Under the pieces are notes generated by a model, which ran no database searches, had not been told where the DNA came from, and saw only the letters and a program-made list of their open reading frames with translations. From a virus, in the IMG/VR virus record IMGVR_UViG_3300032213_001526, positions 1 through 58,012 of that record: a stretch of 58,012 bases of DNA; one strand, given 5' to 3'. Both the position numbers and the translations under genes were made by a program. This document shows positions 15,790-24,037 of the stretch, piece after piece (position 1 is the first letter of the stretch; each line of letters begins with the position of its first letter).

Positions 15790-16296
15790 ATGACCACGAA
15801 CTATACCCTCCGCGCTGCGTTCACGTCTTGCTCAAACGTCTTTTACACCCTGACTGACGCGACCAAGTTGTTTTCGGTCCAGTCGAGCAACGTGCGCGTG
15901 GCGACGTATGTCGGCTACTCGGCCAAGCACGCGGCGTGGCTGATGGTTACGCAGACCCGTGTTGGCGAAGGCCGCACGGCTCGGTATGCGTACCAGCACG
16001 CCATTTCGATGAATGACATGAACAACCCCGTGTTCAAGAAGATGAATCTTCGTGCGGCGTGGAAGAAGCGGTCGCTTCTCGTCCGTTCGTTCTGCGGACT
16101 CCGCATGATCACGGCCCGACTCGACAACGGCGGCGAAGCCCGCGTGTACGCGCTCAAGGACTCGCGCAATCACTTGGTCGTGACGATCCGCATTGGCTCT
16201 GGCGTTACGGCGAAGTACTCGCACACGTCGGTCGGTATCCCGGAGTCGGCGTTCCACGCCTTCGCTCGCCTCACGTCGTTCTTCACGGCGCGATAA
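15790..16296 (+). CDS. Early hypothetical protein
   Basis: 168 residues, beta-rich and basic (NLRAAWKKRSLLVRSF). No domain recognised. A long stem-loop follows its stop after 9 bases. The start has no strong Shine-Dalgarno. Confidence 0.6.
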   Translation: MTTNYTLRAAFTSCSNVFYTLTDATKLFSVQSSNVRVATYVGYSAKHAAWLMVTQTRVGEGRTARYAYQHAISMNDMNNPVFKKMNLRAAWKKRSLLVRSFCGLRMITARLDNGGEARVYALKDSRNHLVVTIRIGSGVTAKYSHTSVGIPESAFHAFARLTSFFTAR

Positions 16297-16305
16297 GTTT
16301 TTAGC

Positions 16306-16347
16306 GCTGGTTGGCCGCACGGCACGCCTGCTGTGCGGCCCGCCAGC
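16306..16347 (+). terminator. Strong stem-loop, terminator-like
   Basis: GCTGG + GGCCGCAC (16306-16320) pairs with GTGCGGCC + CCAGC (16333-16347), interrupted by a 2x2 internal loop, with a 12-base loop. Only a weak T-rich stretch (CGCTTCTTTC) follows, so it may terminate partly. Confidence 0.6.
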
Positions 16348-16376
16348 CGCTTCTTTCACCACGTTCAGGAGCCACC

Positions 16377-17063
16377 ATGCCAGCCAACACTGCGCCGCGC
16401 ACCACCGAAGTAAACTCGCCCTCTACTGCCGATGCCATCAACAACAAAATGCGTCTCTGCGAGTTCATTATCGTTATCCCCGGTCGGAACCGACGCACCG
16501 CGACAAACCTTCGCATCTACGGTGCCGTCTTGTCCCGTACGTTCGTGGAAACCGAAGGCGTCGCGGTTGAGCAGACGTTGTATTACGACACGTCCGACAC
16601 GCCCGTGTGTCTGACGTTGGTGGAGCGTAGGCACCGCGAGTTCTCTATCGTCACGGTGCGTCGGTATGCCGTGGATGCCGTGGCTGCCGTGTTCGCTGGC
16701 GTTGATGCGCTTGCTCCCTCGCTTCTGCTTGCACTCCACGCCGCCCGCTCTTCGGCAGAGGATGCCGCTCGCATGGTGTCTGAACTCGTCATGACCGGAT
16801 CGTCCGACATCGTCAATCCGCAGTTCGTGCCCACGAACAATAATCCACACAACAACGCGCCGGAGGTAGCGTTGCACAACTACATGGACCCTCCAGTCAG
16901 GCTCACGCTCAATATGGCGACGGATGCTTTCGAGGCCGCGTACGTCTCCGAAGAAGTCACGGTCACGGCAACCCGCCACGAGGACGAAGAGGACGACCAC
17001 GAGGACGAAGAGGACGACTCGTTCCATGAAGATTCGGACGATGACCCTGACTTTGAGGTGTAG
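16377..17063 (+). CDS. Hypothetical protein with very acidic C-terminus
   Basis: 228 residues, GGAGCCACC before the ATG. The body is alpha/beta without a known motif. The last 30 residues are almost all Asp and Glu (EDEEDDHEDEEDD...), as in DNA-mimic or histone-like-binding proteins and in some chaperones. This is the last gene of the early accessory block. Confidence 0.6.
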   Translation: MPANTAPRTTEVNSPSTADAINNKMRLCEFIIVIPGRNRRTATNLRIYGAVLSRTFVETEGVAVEQTLYYDTSDTPVCLTLVERRHREFSIVTVRRYAVDAVAAVFAGVDALAPSLLLALHAARSSAEDAARMVSELVMTGSSDIVNPQFVPTNNNPHNNAPEVALHNYMDPPVRLTLNMATDAFEAAYVSEEVTVTATRHEDEEDDHEDEEDDSFHEDSDDDPDFEV

Positions 17064-17141
17064 CACTACCGCTAGCCAGCACCCGACAGTACGTTGTAAG
17101 TCCACTTACTGAAACCGCCAACGACGACTTCCTCTCACCCT

Positions 17142-17195
17142 GCCATGCTCTTCGCCAGCGCACCTCCGCTGCTGGCTCGGAGCATGGCTTTTCTT
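17142..17195 (+). terminator. Rho-independent terminator
   Basis: Stem GCCATGCTC (17142-17150) / GAGCATGGC (17180-17188) with an inner stem GCCAGC / GCTGGC, followed at once by TTTTCTT. It ends the early accessory transcript. An ATG at 17145 lies inside it and is therefore not the start of the following gene. Confidence 0.8.
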
Positions 17196-17207
17196 CGGGA
17201 CATTTTC

Positions 17208-18149
17208 ATGTCAAACGCACTCTCCGCGCCAGTTCACAGCCCGCTGTCACGCCAGCCCGACGAGGTCGCCTATTCGCCGGTGATGTACGACGCCAAGGCA
17301 GCGCTGGCGCACATGATCGCCCACCAGCGGTCAATGGCGCAGATCATCAAAGATGCGATGGTGGACGGCCACGATTATGGCGTCGTCCCCGGCACCCGCA
17401 AGCCGAGCCTGTACCAGCCCGGTGCCGACAAGCTCGTCGTCGGCTTCCGGTTGCACGCGGTGCCGAAGCTGATGGCGTCCACGATGACGCCCGAGTTTGC
17501 CAGCAAGACGTACACGGTGACCATCTACGACACGGCCACGGGTGCAGCGCTCGCCGCGTGTTCTGGTTCCTGCAATAGCGCCGAAGATCGGTTTTTCCGA
17601 AAGTCCAACGGCTCGCGTTCCCCGATGTACAACGATGCGCGTGAGTGCGAGAACACGATGGACAAGATGGCGCAGAAGCGTGCCAAGGTGGGCGCGGTCA
17701 TCATGGCACTCGCTATTGCTGACATCTTCACGCAGGACGTAGAGGATATGCCTCGTGAGCATCTTGGTCTCGGCAACGACACATCGACGCCCGCCGACCA
17801 CTCCCGCACGCTAGTAGCCGACAAGCCAGACGGCGACAAAAAGGTGCCATTTGGCAAGAGTAAGGGGATCATGTTTAAGGATATGCCGGTCGAAGAACTG
17901 GTGAACATGCGCGATTGGGCCGCTGACAAGGACGCCGCCAAGTTTAAGGACCTGATTGAAGCCGTGGATCGCCATGTTGCGACCCGTATCGGCAAGGAGG
18001 AGTCTCAATCGACGACTACCGCTTCTGCCCCCTCTGCGCCGAAGGGGCCAGAGACTGCGAGTGCGACTGGCACGACCACCACGGCTGACGAGGCGTGGAG
18101 TGCGGCGAAGGTTGCCGCTGAAGCCCTTGGCGACGACCTGCCGTTCTGA
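17208..18149 (+). CDS. Putative phage recombination / single-strand annealing-like protein
   Basis: 313 residues from the ATG at 17208 (GGGA 7 bases upstream, just behind the terminator). Residues about 52-80 read GHDYGVVPGTRKPSLYQPGADKL-like sequence, and about 153-180 contain MAQKRAKVGAV...DIFTQDVED, a pattern shared with phage proteins of the Rad52/annealing type. Residues about 214-240 (FGKSKGIMFKDMP) match a small C-terminal module seen in nucleases and annealing proteins. It ends in DDLPF, an SSB-like acidic tail. First gene of the replication block. The family call is moderate. Confidence 0.55.
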   Translation: MSNALSAPVHSPLSRQPDEVAYSPVMYDAKAALAHMIAHQRSMAQIIKDAMVDGHDYGVVPGTRKPSLYQPGADKLVVGFRLHAVPKLMASTMTPEFASKTYTVTIYDTATGAALAACSGSCNSAEDRFFRKSNGSRSPMYNDARECENTMDKMAQKRAKVGAVIMALAIADIFTQDVEDMPREHLGLGNDTSTPADHSRTLVADKPDGDKKVPFGKSKGIMFKDMPVEELVNMRDWAADKDAAKFKDLIEAVDRHVATRIGKEESQSTTTASAPSAPKGPETASATGTTTTADEAWSAAKVAAEALGDDLPF

Positions 18150-18406
18150 TGCCGACGCCTCCTGCCCGAGACATGCCGACGAAGCTGCGGAACTGGGCCA
18201 TCCGTGAATACTTCCGGCAGATGATTCTGGCGCGGTATGCTGGCGACGAACACGCGGCATGGATGCACGTCATCACCTCTTTGATCCGTGGGCGGCGGAT
18301 CAAAGAGCGTGGTGTCACACGGACTGTTGGGTGGGCCGAGGACCGCGAGACCTGCTACGACATTGCCGTGAAAGCCAGCGAAGGGGAGGTACAGCTATGC
18401 GTATAG
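18149..18406 (+). CDS. Hypothetical basic protein
   Basis: 85 residues, start overlapping the previous stop. Helical and Arg-rich (KLRNWAIREYFRQMIL). Unknown role between recombination genes. Confidence 0.6.
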   Translation: MPTPPARDMPTKLRNWAIREYFRQMILARYAGDEHAAWMHVITSLIRGRRIKERGVTRTVGWAEDRETCYDIAVKASEGEVQLCV

Positions 18407-18717
18407 ACTTGCGACCATGCGAGTCGTGCAAGACGCGACACCACCCTTCGCTGTTTCCCACGGCAATCTCGACGCAATGCGCGAGTTCGATGCTTGGACG
18501 GCCAGTGAGCGAACTCGACGTACATCACCCGATGGCGATAGACATTGGCACGGTCGAAGTCGTGTCTGGCTTACCAGTGTCGAAGTGGGTCAAGAAAGAG
18601 CGTCGATGGCATTATCTCTGGTCAAAGCTGATGTACGCTCGTGCGGTCGCGAAGGGTGAGGCTCCGGCTCGACTCAAAGTGTGGAGTGAAGAGGAGACCG
18701 CAAAACATGCCACGTAG
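18397..18717 (+). CDS. Hypothetical protein with CxxC
   Basis: 106 residues, GGGGAGG 7 bases before the ATG. N-terminal CESCKTRHHPSLF could bind metal; the rest is mixed (WVKKERRWHYLWSKLMYAR). Overlaps both neighbours by about 10 bases. Function unknown. Confidence 0.6.
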   Translation: MRIDLRPCESCKTRHHPSLFPTAISTQCASSMLGRPVSELDVHHPMAIDIGTVEVVSGLPVSKWVKKERRWHYLWSKLMYARAVAKGEAPARLKVWSEEETAKHAT

Positions 18718-19201
18718 GACCACGAATGACACCATGCTTGGGATGCTTATGGAACATCCAGACATGGAAGGGCTGCAAGCTGGCACGCGCATCACGTACC
18801 TTGCGTTAATGGCCATCGCACGAAAGCCGTATGTGGACAACGCCCCGTTTATCCACAGTTCGTTGGCGCGGCTCACGGCGCTGTCGGTCGCGCAGGTCAC
18901 GCTAGCGCTCGACAAGCTGCGCGAAGCGGGGTTGTTTATTCCATCGACGGCGGCGCGGTTTTCGGAGGCGTTTTACCTTCCGCGTGCGATGGACCTCGAC
19001 ACGTCGCTGAATCCGAGCAACCCGCACCATCGGCGTCACGTACAAAAACGGTTGGCGAAGCTCCGCAAAGGCGCACCGGACCTCTGCGACATGTTTGCCA
19101 GCAATTACCCCGAGTGGATGGCCGAGCCGTCCACCGCTCTCACCGAGGTTCAGCACGATGGATTGGAGTCCCCAGCAGGAGAAGGCACTACAGCAGATTG
19201 A
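18707..19201 (+). CDS. Winged helix protein, possible replication factor
   Basis: 164 residues, GAGGAGA site. Residues about 25-85 (GTRITYLALMAIA...LARLTALSVAQVTLALDKLREAGL) fit a winged helix-turn-helix of the kind found in phage replication initiators. A DnaD-like or primosomal role is suggested by the helicase genes that follow. Specific family not certain. Confidence 0.6.
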   Translation: MPRRTTNDTMLGMLMEHPDMEGLQAGTRITYLALMAIARKPYVDNAPFIHSSLARLTALSVAQVTLALDKLREAGLFIPSTAARFSEAFYLPRAMDLDTSLNPSNPHHRRHVQKRLAKLRKGAPDLCDMFASNYPEWMAEPSTALTEVQHDGLESPAGEGTTAD

Positions 19202-20384
19202 TCGCTGGCTTGACGAAGAAAACGGCCAGCAGATGTTGCGGTTGTTCGGGTACGCTGGCACTGGCAAGACGACGCTGGCTCGCACCATCGCCGACACCAT
19301 CGACGGTCCGGTGCAGTTTGCCGCGTACACGGGCAAGGCGGCATCGGTGATGCGTGCGAAGGGGTGCGCCACGGCTCAGACGCTGCACTCGCTGGTGTAC
19401 ACGGTGGACAGCTTCATCGACGAAGAAGAGATCGCGTTACGTGCGGCTCTCGACCTTACCGAGGACCCCGTGCAGCGCGGCCAGATCGTGCGGAAGATTC
19501 GCGCTGTGGTCGCTAACGCCAACAAGCATCGGTGGATTGTGAACCGTGACGGCCCACTGTCAAGCGCCGCGTTGCTGATTCTTGACGAGTGTTCGATGGT
19601 GGACGAGAAGTTGGGCCGCGACATTCTCTCGTTCAACAAGCCGGTGTTAGTGCTTGGTGACCCCGGCCAGTTGCCGCCGCCGTCCGGTGCTGGCTTCTTC
19701 ACGACAACCGCGCCAGACGCGCTTTTGACCGAGGTACATCGGCAGGCCAAGGAGAACCCGATTATTCGGTTGGCGACGCTCGCACGCGAAGGCAAGCCGA
19801 TCCGGCGCGGCCATGTGGCCCACGAGACTGGATCGGCCACGGTCACGGCGGACCGTGAGGCGTTCGCGCATTTTGATGGTCAGTATTTGACAGGGTCAAA
19901 CGTGATCCGCCGTACGCTCAACTGGAACGAGCGGTGCCAGATGCTTGGCACGACTACGCCACCCAAGGCTCCACAGCAAGGCGAGCCGATCATTGTCCTG
20001 CGAAACAACAAAGACCTTGGCATTTTTAACGGCGTCATCGGGTCGATGGCGTCTACCGCCGTGTGGACTGATAACGAGGACTTGCGCGGCGATGTAATGT
20101 ACGAGGGCCGCTTAATGTCCGATCTGTTCATCGACGGCGCGGTGTTCCGGCAGTACGACGACCTGCGTGCCCCGCAGCCGCCGCTCCAGTATGACCGCGA
20201 CAAGACGCCGCTCGACTTCGGCTACGCGCTGACGGTTCACAAGGCGCAAGGCTCGGAATGGGACAGCGTCTGCCTCGTAGACGATGGTTTCGGTAAACGT
20301 GATCCGGCGCTTCGTGCCCAATGGCTGTACACCGCCATCACACGCGCCTCCAAAGACTTGATGATCTACACGGGAGACCTATGA
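19158..20384 (+). CDS. SF1B DNA helicase, RecD/Dda-like
   Basis: 408 residues, starting inside the end of the previous gene with GAGG 9 bases upstream. Walker A GYAGTGKTT (31-39), Walker B DECSMVDE (about 142-149), motif III GDPGQLPP (about 164-171), LTEVHRQ, and C-terminal VHKAQGSEWD (about 360) followed by YTAITRA. These are the RecD2/Dda motifs in order. Such 5'-3' helicases remodel forks and displace proteins in phage replication. Confidence 0.92.
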   Translation: MDWSPQQEKALQQIDRWLDEENGQQMLRLFGYAGTGKTTLARTIADTIDGPVQFAAYTGKAASVMRAKGCATAQTLHSLVYTVDSFIDEEEIALRAALDLTEDPVQRGQIVRKIRAVVANANKHRWIVNRDGPLSSAALLILDECSMVDEKLGRDILSFNKPVLVLGDPGQLPPPSGAGFFTTTAPDALLTEVHRQAKENPIIRLATLAREGKPIRRGHVAHETGSATVTADREAFAHFDGQYLTGSNVIRRTLNWNERCQMLGTTTPPKAPQQGEPIIVLRNNKDLGIFNGVIGSMASTAVWTDNEDLRGDVMYEGRLMSDLFIDGAVFRQYDDLRAPQPPLQYDRDKTPLDFGYALTVHKAQGSEWDSVCLVDDGFGKRDPALRAQWLYTAITRASKDLMIYTGDL

Positions 20385-20701
20385 CGCATCCTGCGGACGT
20401 ATTCCTCGACTTGTTTGAGGCCAAGGCGGAAGATGTGACTACCCGCCTGCAAGACGAAGCCATGAAAGTGTGGCTACGCGAACGTCGCCCTGTTTCGGTG
20501 AACGACGTGCGGCACATCTTGGACCGCCTCCAGTATCGCGGCGATCCGCGCATCCTTGCCGCCGCGTTCCCGCGCAGGTCGTGGATTGCGTACGGCTATA
20601 CCACGACGAACTCGCTCAAGGCGCACAAGCGCGGAGTTCGGACGTTCCTTCCTCGGCACAACATCCTTTCACTGGACCCCTCTCATGAGCAGCTTCCTTG
20701 A
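20381..20701 (+). CDS. Hypothetical protein of the replication block
   Basis: 106 residues, ATGA-type overlap with the helicase gene and a GGGAGA site. Helical N-terminus, then a segment (SLKAHKRGVRTFLPRH) rich in basic residues, compatible with DNA binding. No family recognised. Confidence 0.6.
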   Translation: MTHPADVFLDLFEAKAEDVTTRLQDEAMKVWLRERRPVSVNDVRHILDRLQYRGDPRILAAAFPRRSWIAYGYTTTNSLKAHKRGVRTFLPRHNILSLDPSHEQLP

Positions 20702-21026
20702 CCTGTTGGATCAGCACACCGCCGCCGCCAAGAAGTACCGCGATCTTGTCTCCGAGGAAATGCTGATTGAAGATTCGCGCCCACTGGTGAAGTACGCCGC
20801 CATTGGTCGGATCATGGGCAGCGAGAACGCCGTCACGAAGAAGCCACACTCGGCCTCTTCTGCCGAAGCCATCGTGGAAACGGACGGCGAGTATTGGGCG
20901 CTGTTGAAGAAGAAACGCGAGACCGTCGCGGCGAAGCTCGGCGCACAGGCTGCGTTGGAGTCAGCACGGTACCGCGTTCAACACGCCCTCGCGGTGATCG
21001 CGACGCTGCGCGGCGGCACGGAATGA
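20685..21026 (+). CDS. Hypothetical coiled-coil protein
   Basis: 113 residues. The C-terminal half (KKKRETVAAKLGAQAALESARYRV) is a likely coiled coil; the N-terminus is helical. ATGA overlap with the next gene. Possibly an adaptor in the replisome. Confidence 0.6.
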   Translation: MSSFLDLLDQHTAAAKKYRDLVSEEMLIEDSRPLVKYAAIGRIMGSENAVTKKPHSASSAEAIVETDGEYWALLKKKRETVAAKLGAQAALESARYRVQHALAVIATLRGGTE

Positions 21027-21559
21027 TCACGGCCTCCAAGACGACATGGTTGACCGCGTACTTGGAGGCATGGGCCACTGGCGCTGGCACGGCAACTGCT
21101 GCCCTGCCAGCCGCTCGTGCGGCCAAGACCTTTAAGGCGCTAGAAGCGACCTTCGGTCGCTCCGATGTGCTGGCGCGATGGCAGTCGGCGTGGGTGTCTA
21201 CGCCTGATCATCAGCGGAAATTCCTGACACCGGAATCGTTTGCGCGGCGGTATGGTGAGTTTAAGCCACCCGCGTTTGACGCCTTCGGCTTCGTGTCGTA
21301 TTCGGCAGAGCAAGACGATCTTGCGTCTGAGATTGTTGAGGCGATGAGCGGGATGCGTGCTGCGTTGTACTTGCGGTTCGATCTGCCGCCGACTTTCCCT
21401 CTTTCCGCCGCCTTGCTTCGTGCGTACGAATCGCTGCGCGGGTACCATGAACGCGGCTTACAGGAGTACAACGACGTGATTGCTGCTCATCGTTCTATTG
21501 ATCCGGTTTGCGCTGGACATACCGCTACCCTTTCCTTTCACCTGTCTGGCACATCATGA
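21023..21559 (+). CDS. Putative helicase loader / replication accessory protein
   Basis: 178 residues. LARWQSAWVSTPDHQRKFLTPESFARRYGEF resembles the C-terminal motif of phage replication proteins that load the helicase. The gene lies immediately before, and overlaps, the DnaB-like gene. Similarity is short, so this is tentative. Confidence 0.45.
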   Translation: MITASKTTWLTAYLEAWATGAGTATAALPAARAAKTFKALEATFGRSDVLARWQSAWVSTPDHQRKFLTPESFARRYGEFKPPAFDAFGFVSYSAEQDDLASEIVEAMSGMRAALYLRFDLPPTFPLSAALLRAYESLRGYHERGLQEYNDVIAAHRSIDPVCAGHTATLSFHLSGTS

Positions 21560-22608
21560 GCGAAGCCCTCTCGTTTCAAGAACGCCACACCGCGAAAGCT
21601 GAACTCCGGTCGTACGAGGACACCGCCACGTCGGCTGCCGACGCAATGGTGGGGATGGAGCTTGGCGAAGAGGATTTTATCCACTTTCCGTGGCCGTCAC
21701 TGGACCGTGCCGTTGGTGGTGTCGGCCCGAATCGCATTGTGATTCTGGCGGCGCCTCCGGAAGGCGGCAAAAGCTCGTTTATGTTGTCGCTGCTGGACGG
21801 ATGGGCCGAAGATGGCGTCCGCGTGTGCGCTGGCTTTCTGGAGACGCCGACTGATGTGCTGATGCAGCAGTGGGCGTGCCTACGCCTTGGCATTAACTAC
21901 GAGATCATTGGCACGGGTGCGTATCTCACTATGCGGAATGCACGCGAGATACGCGAGTCAGTCAAGAATGAGATCAGCCACATGGCGATCAAGTTTAGCC
22001 GCACGATTTGGCCACACCCGATGACGACTTTGAGCGCAGCAACTTTGGACGCGTTTTACAACGATGCGTTTCAATTTGATGCGGACGTAGCCATCATTGA
22101 CCACTTGGATCACACCGAGGACACGGGCAATGGTGCGTCTGGCATCACCTTGAGCAACACGATTATCAGTACGGTCCATCGCCGGATGCGGCAAGCGAAG
22201 GCGCGGGGCAGCAAAATGCGGACGTTTGCCACGTCGCAGATGAACAACGACGCTACACGGCGCGGAGGGGTCTTTGGTCGCGCTACGCCGCCGATTCCGT
22301 CCGACGTGTTTATGGGGCAGCGCAAGGAGCAGTTAGCCGACCTCTTTCTTGGCTTGCACCGGATTCGGCGTCCCGCAATGGAAGGCGACGTGCAGTTGGA
22401 GAAGGACGTGAAGGAAGGCCGACGCCCACTTGCGGATATGCTCTTGCCGAATACGGTCGGCGTGCGGATTATGAAGCGGCGTGTCGGCGGCGGATCAAAC
22501 ATTACTATCCCGCTTGGCTTCCGTGCTGGCCGCGTGGTCGAACCGAACTACACCATGTCGATGGTCCGTGCCGCCGATACGGCACCCGCTGAGGTTTTTG
22601 AGTCGTGA
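21556..22608 (+). CDS. DnaB-like replicative helicase (RecA-fold ATPase)
   Basis: 350 residues. Walker A APPEGGKSS (about 66-74), FLETP strand end typical of DnaB family, Walker B AIIDHLDH (about 178-185), and RMRQAKARGSKM...ATSQMN (Gln/Asn sensor). Shorter than bacterial DnaB and without the N-terminal domain, like other phage versions that need a separate loader. Confidence 0.8.
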   Translation: MSEALSFQERHTAKAELRSYEDTATSAADAMVGMELGEEDFIHFPWPSLDRAVGGVGPNRIVILAAPPEGGKSSFMLSLLDGWAEDGVRVCAGFLETPTDVLMQQWACLRLGINYEIIGTGAYLTMRNAREIRESVKNEISHMAIKFSRTIWPHPMTTLSAATLDAFYNDAFQFDADVAIIDHLDHTEDTGNGASGITLSNTIISTVHRRMRQAKARGSKMRTFATSQMNNDATRRGGVFGRATPPIPSDVFMGQRKEQLADLFLGLHRIRRPAMEGDVQLEKDVKEGRRPLADMLLPNTVGVRIMKRRVGGGSNITIPLGFRAGRVVEPNYTMSMVRAADTAPAEVFES

Positions 22609-23495
22609 AGCAATACGCCATGCCGTTTTCTCGTGGAGGCCCGAGCGCAGCGGCTCGCAGTGCTGGAGGCAAGCGCGGGAAAGCCAATGGCCAGCAGTTT
22701 GAGAAAGAGCTTGAACAAGCCAACGATGTGTACCGCCGCCGCCAGTTGGCCCACATTGAGCGTGTCCATCCGGAGGCTGTTGGTCCTCCGGGGAAGATGC
22801 GGCTGGCAAAAGCCGGTCCAGTCGATTTTTTTGGCGTGGTCGCTGGTGGCCGCGCCATCTGCTTTGATGCCAAGGCCCGAGAAAACGCCGCTTCGTTCGC
22901 GTACGATGAGCGGGACCAGCACCAGATTCACGCGCTGGTGAGTGCGCGTGACTGCGGGGCGCTGGCGTTTTTGCTGATTTGCGACAATTCGCGGTCGTTA
23001 GCTTATGTCGTCGGCGGCGACGCATTGGACGCCTTAGCACGCGGTGAACGTGTCGCCCTTCGCACTGACACACGCGGCTCGCGCCAAGCGACGCCGCTTT
23101 TCTATACGGTCCCTGCGCGTGCGCCGTACGTCGCTGGCCGTCCTGCGGCATGGGATTATCTTGCCGTAGTCCTTAACCCAGAGTCGCTATGTCGCAAGAC
23201 TACTCCAGTCTCGGCAGTCGGGCCAACTCCGCTGGCCGTGCGTTTGAGAAAGCCATCGTCGAAGTCTGCGACCACTACCGCGAAGAAGCGGTCGCCGATA
23301 TCCGCCGCTGCTACCCCGCTAGTCGATCCGCACCGCATTCCGTCCGGCTCGCGGGTCTTTCGGAGGTCGATTTTGACGGCGACCTCATCGGCGGAAAGTA
23401 CGGAAACAAACAGATCGCGTTCGACGCGAAGTCGATCAGCAAGAACTCTACGTACAGCCACTCTACCCGCGACCGGCACCAAATCGCGTACTTGA
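22605..23495 (+). CDS. RecU-like Holliday junction nuclease, first copy, with over-extended end
   Basis: 296 residues from a GTG overlapping the previous TGA. QFEKELEQAN, GPVDFFGVVAGGRAICFDAKA (Asp74, Asp88, Lys90) and DQHQIHAL are RecU-type active-site motifs for resolving recombination or replication junctions. The natural domain ends near residue 190. The last 107 residues overlap the second RecU-like gene and look out of frame. A TAA in the -1 frame at 23174-23176 lies just before the next start, so a one-base indel may have removed the normal stop. Confidence 0.75.
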   Translation: MKQYAMPFSRGGPSAAARSAGGKRGKANGQQFEKELEQANDVYRRRQLAHIERVHPEAVGPPGKMRLAKAGPVDFFGVVAGGRAICFDAKARENAASFAYDERDQHQIHALVSARDCGALAFLLICDNSRSLAYVVGGDALDALARGERVALRTDTRGSRQATPLFYTVPARAPYVAGRPAAWDYLAVVLNPESLCRKTTPVSAVGPTPLAVRLRKPSSKSATTTAKKRSPISAAATPLVDPHRIPSGSRVFRRSILTATSSAESTETNRSRSTRSRSARTLRTATLPATGTKSRT

Positions 23496-23743
23496 TGCGG
23501 TTACAAGCCAAGGGGCATATTGGCTTTATCTTGCTGTACGATCACCGACTCGACATGATGTGGCTGTTCATGGACGTGCGTCGTATTCTCCAGCCGCCAG
23601 AGTGGGTAGACGTGCGGACCGTGCGCGATGGCCGCGTCGAGTCGTTTCTGCCGCAAGTCGTGCGAAAGGGTGGCTTGTGGGACTTTTTGCCGGTCGCGTT
23701 TGCCGAGTATGACCGCCTCTTTGGTAGTGCGTCTAAGGAGTAG
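23189..23743 (+). CDS. RecU-like Holliday junction nuclease, second copy
   Basis: 184 residues. AFEKAIVEVCDHYREE, EVDFDGDLIGG (Asp61), IAFDAKS (Asp79, Lys81) and RDRHQIAYL give the same catalytic pattern as the gene just before it, and overall length fits RecU (about 200 residues). The two differ clearly, so either the duplication is old or they were gained separately. Confidence 0.8.
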   Translation: MSQDYSSLGSRANSAGRAFEKAIVEVCDHYREEAVADIRRCYPASRSAPHSVRLAGLSEVDFDGDLIGGKYGNKQIAFDAKSISKNSTYSHSTRDRHQIAYLMRLQAKGHIGFILLYDHRLDMMWLFMDVRRILQPPEWVDVRTVRDGRVESFLPQVVRKGGLWDFLPVAFAEYDRLFGSASKE

Positions 23744-23814
23744 CCGATCAGTCATGGTGCCGACTACCACTCCGGTCTGTGGGCATTTGCTGAGGCGTCA
23801 CAGGAGAATACATT

Positions 23815-24033
23815 ATGCCCCCGCGTCGCGTTTCTGCGAAGAAGAAGGCTTCGGCTCCGAAGAAGATTGAGCGCACCACGACCAAGATTGCTCGCAAGCT
23901 TAAGCGGTCGGGTCAGGCTGTTGGCCGTAACGAAACGCAGAAGGAAAAGATGGCTGCTCGTCGTCAGCTTTCTGCGCTGTCTGGCGTGAAGATGACCCCG
24001 CGTGAGCGCTCGGGCCGTTCTTCGCAGGGTTGA
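23815..24033 (+). CDS. Small highly basic, histone-like protein
   Basis: 72 residues, AGGAGA site 9 bases before the ATG. 22 residues are Lys or Arg, spread over the whole length with Ala and Ser, like histone H1 tails or ribosomal-type basic proteins. Probably binds nucleic acid. Gene lies between nuclease and PAPS-reductase-like genes. Confidence 0.65.
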   Translation: MPPRRVSAKKKASAPKKIERTTTKIARKLKRSGQAVGRNETQKEKMAARRQLSALSGVKMTPRERSGRSSQG

Positions 24034-24037
24034 TCTG

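Noticed and set aside
17145-17207. N-terminal extension of the annealing-like protein
   Set aside because: It lies in a terminator stem and lacks a ribosome site; the ATG at 17208 has one.
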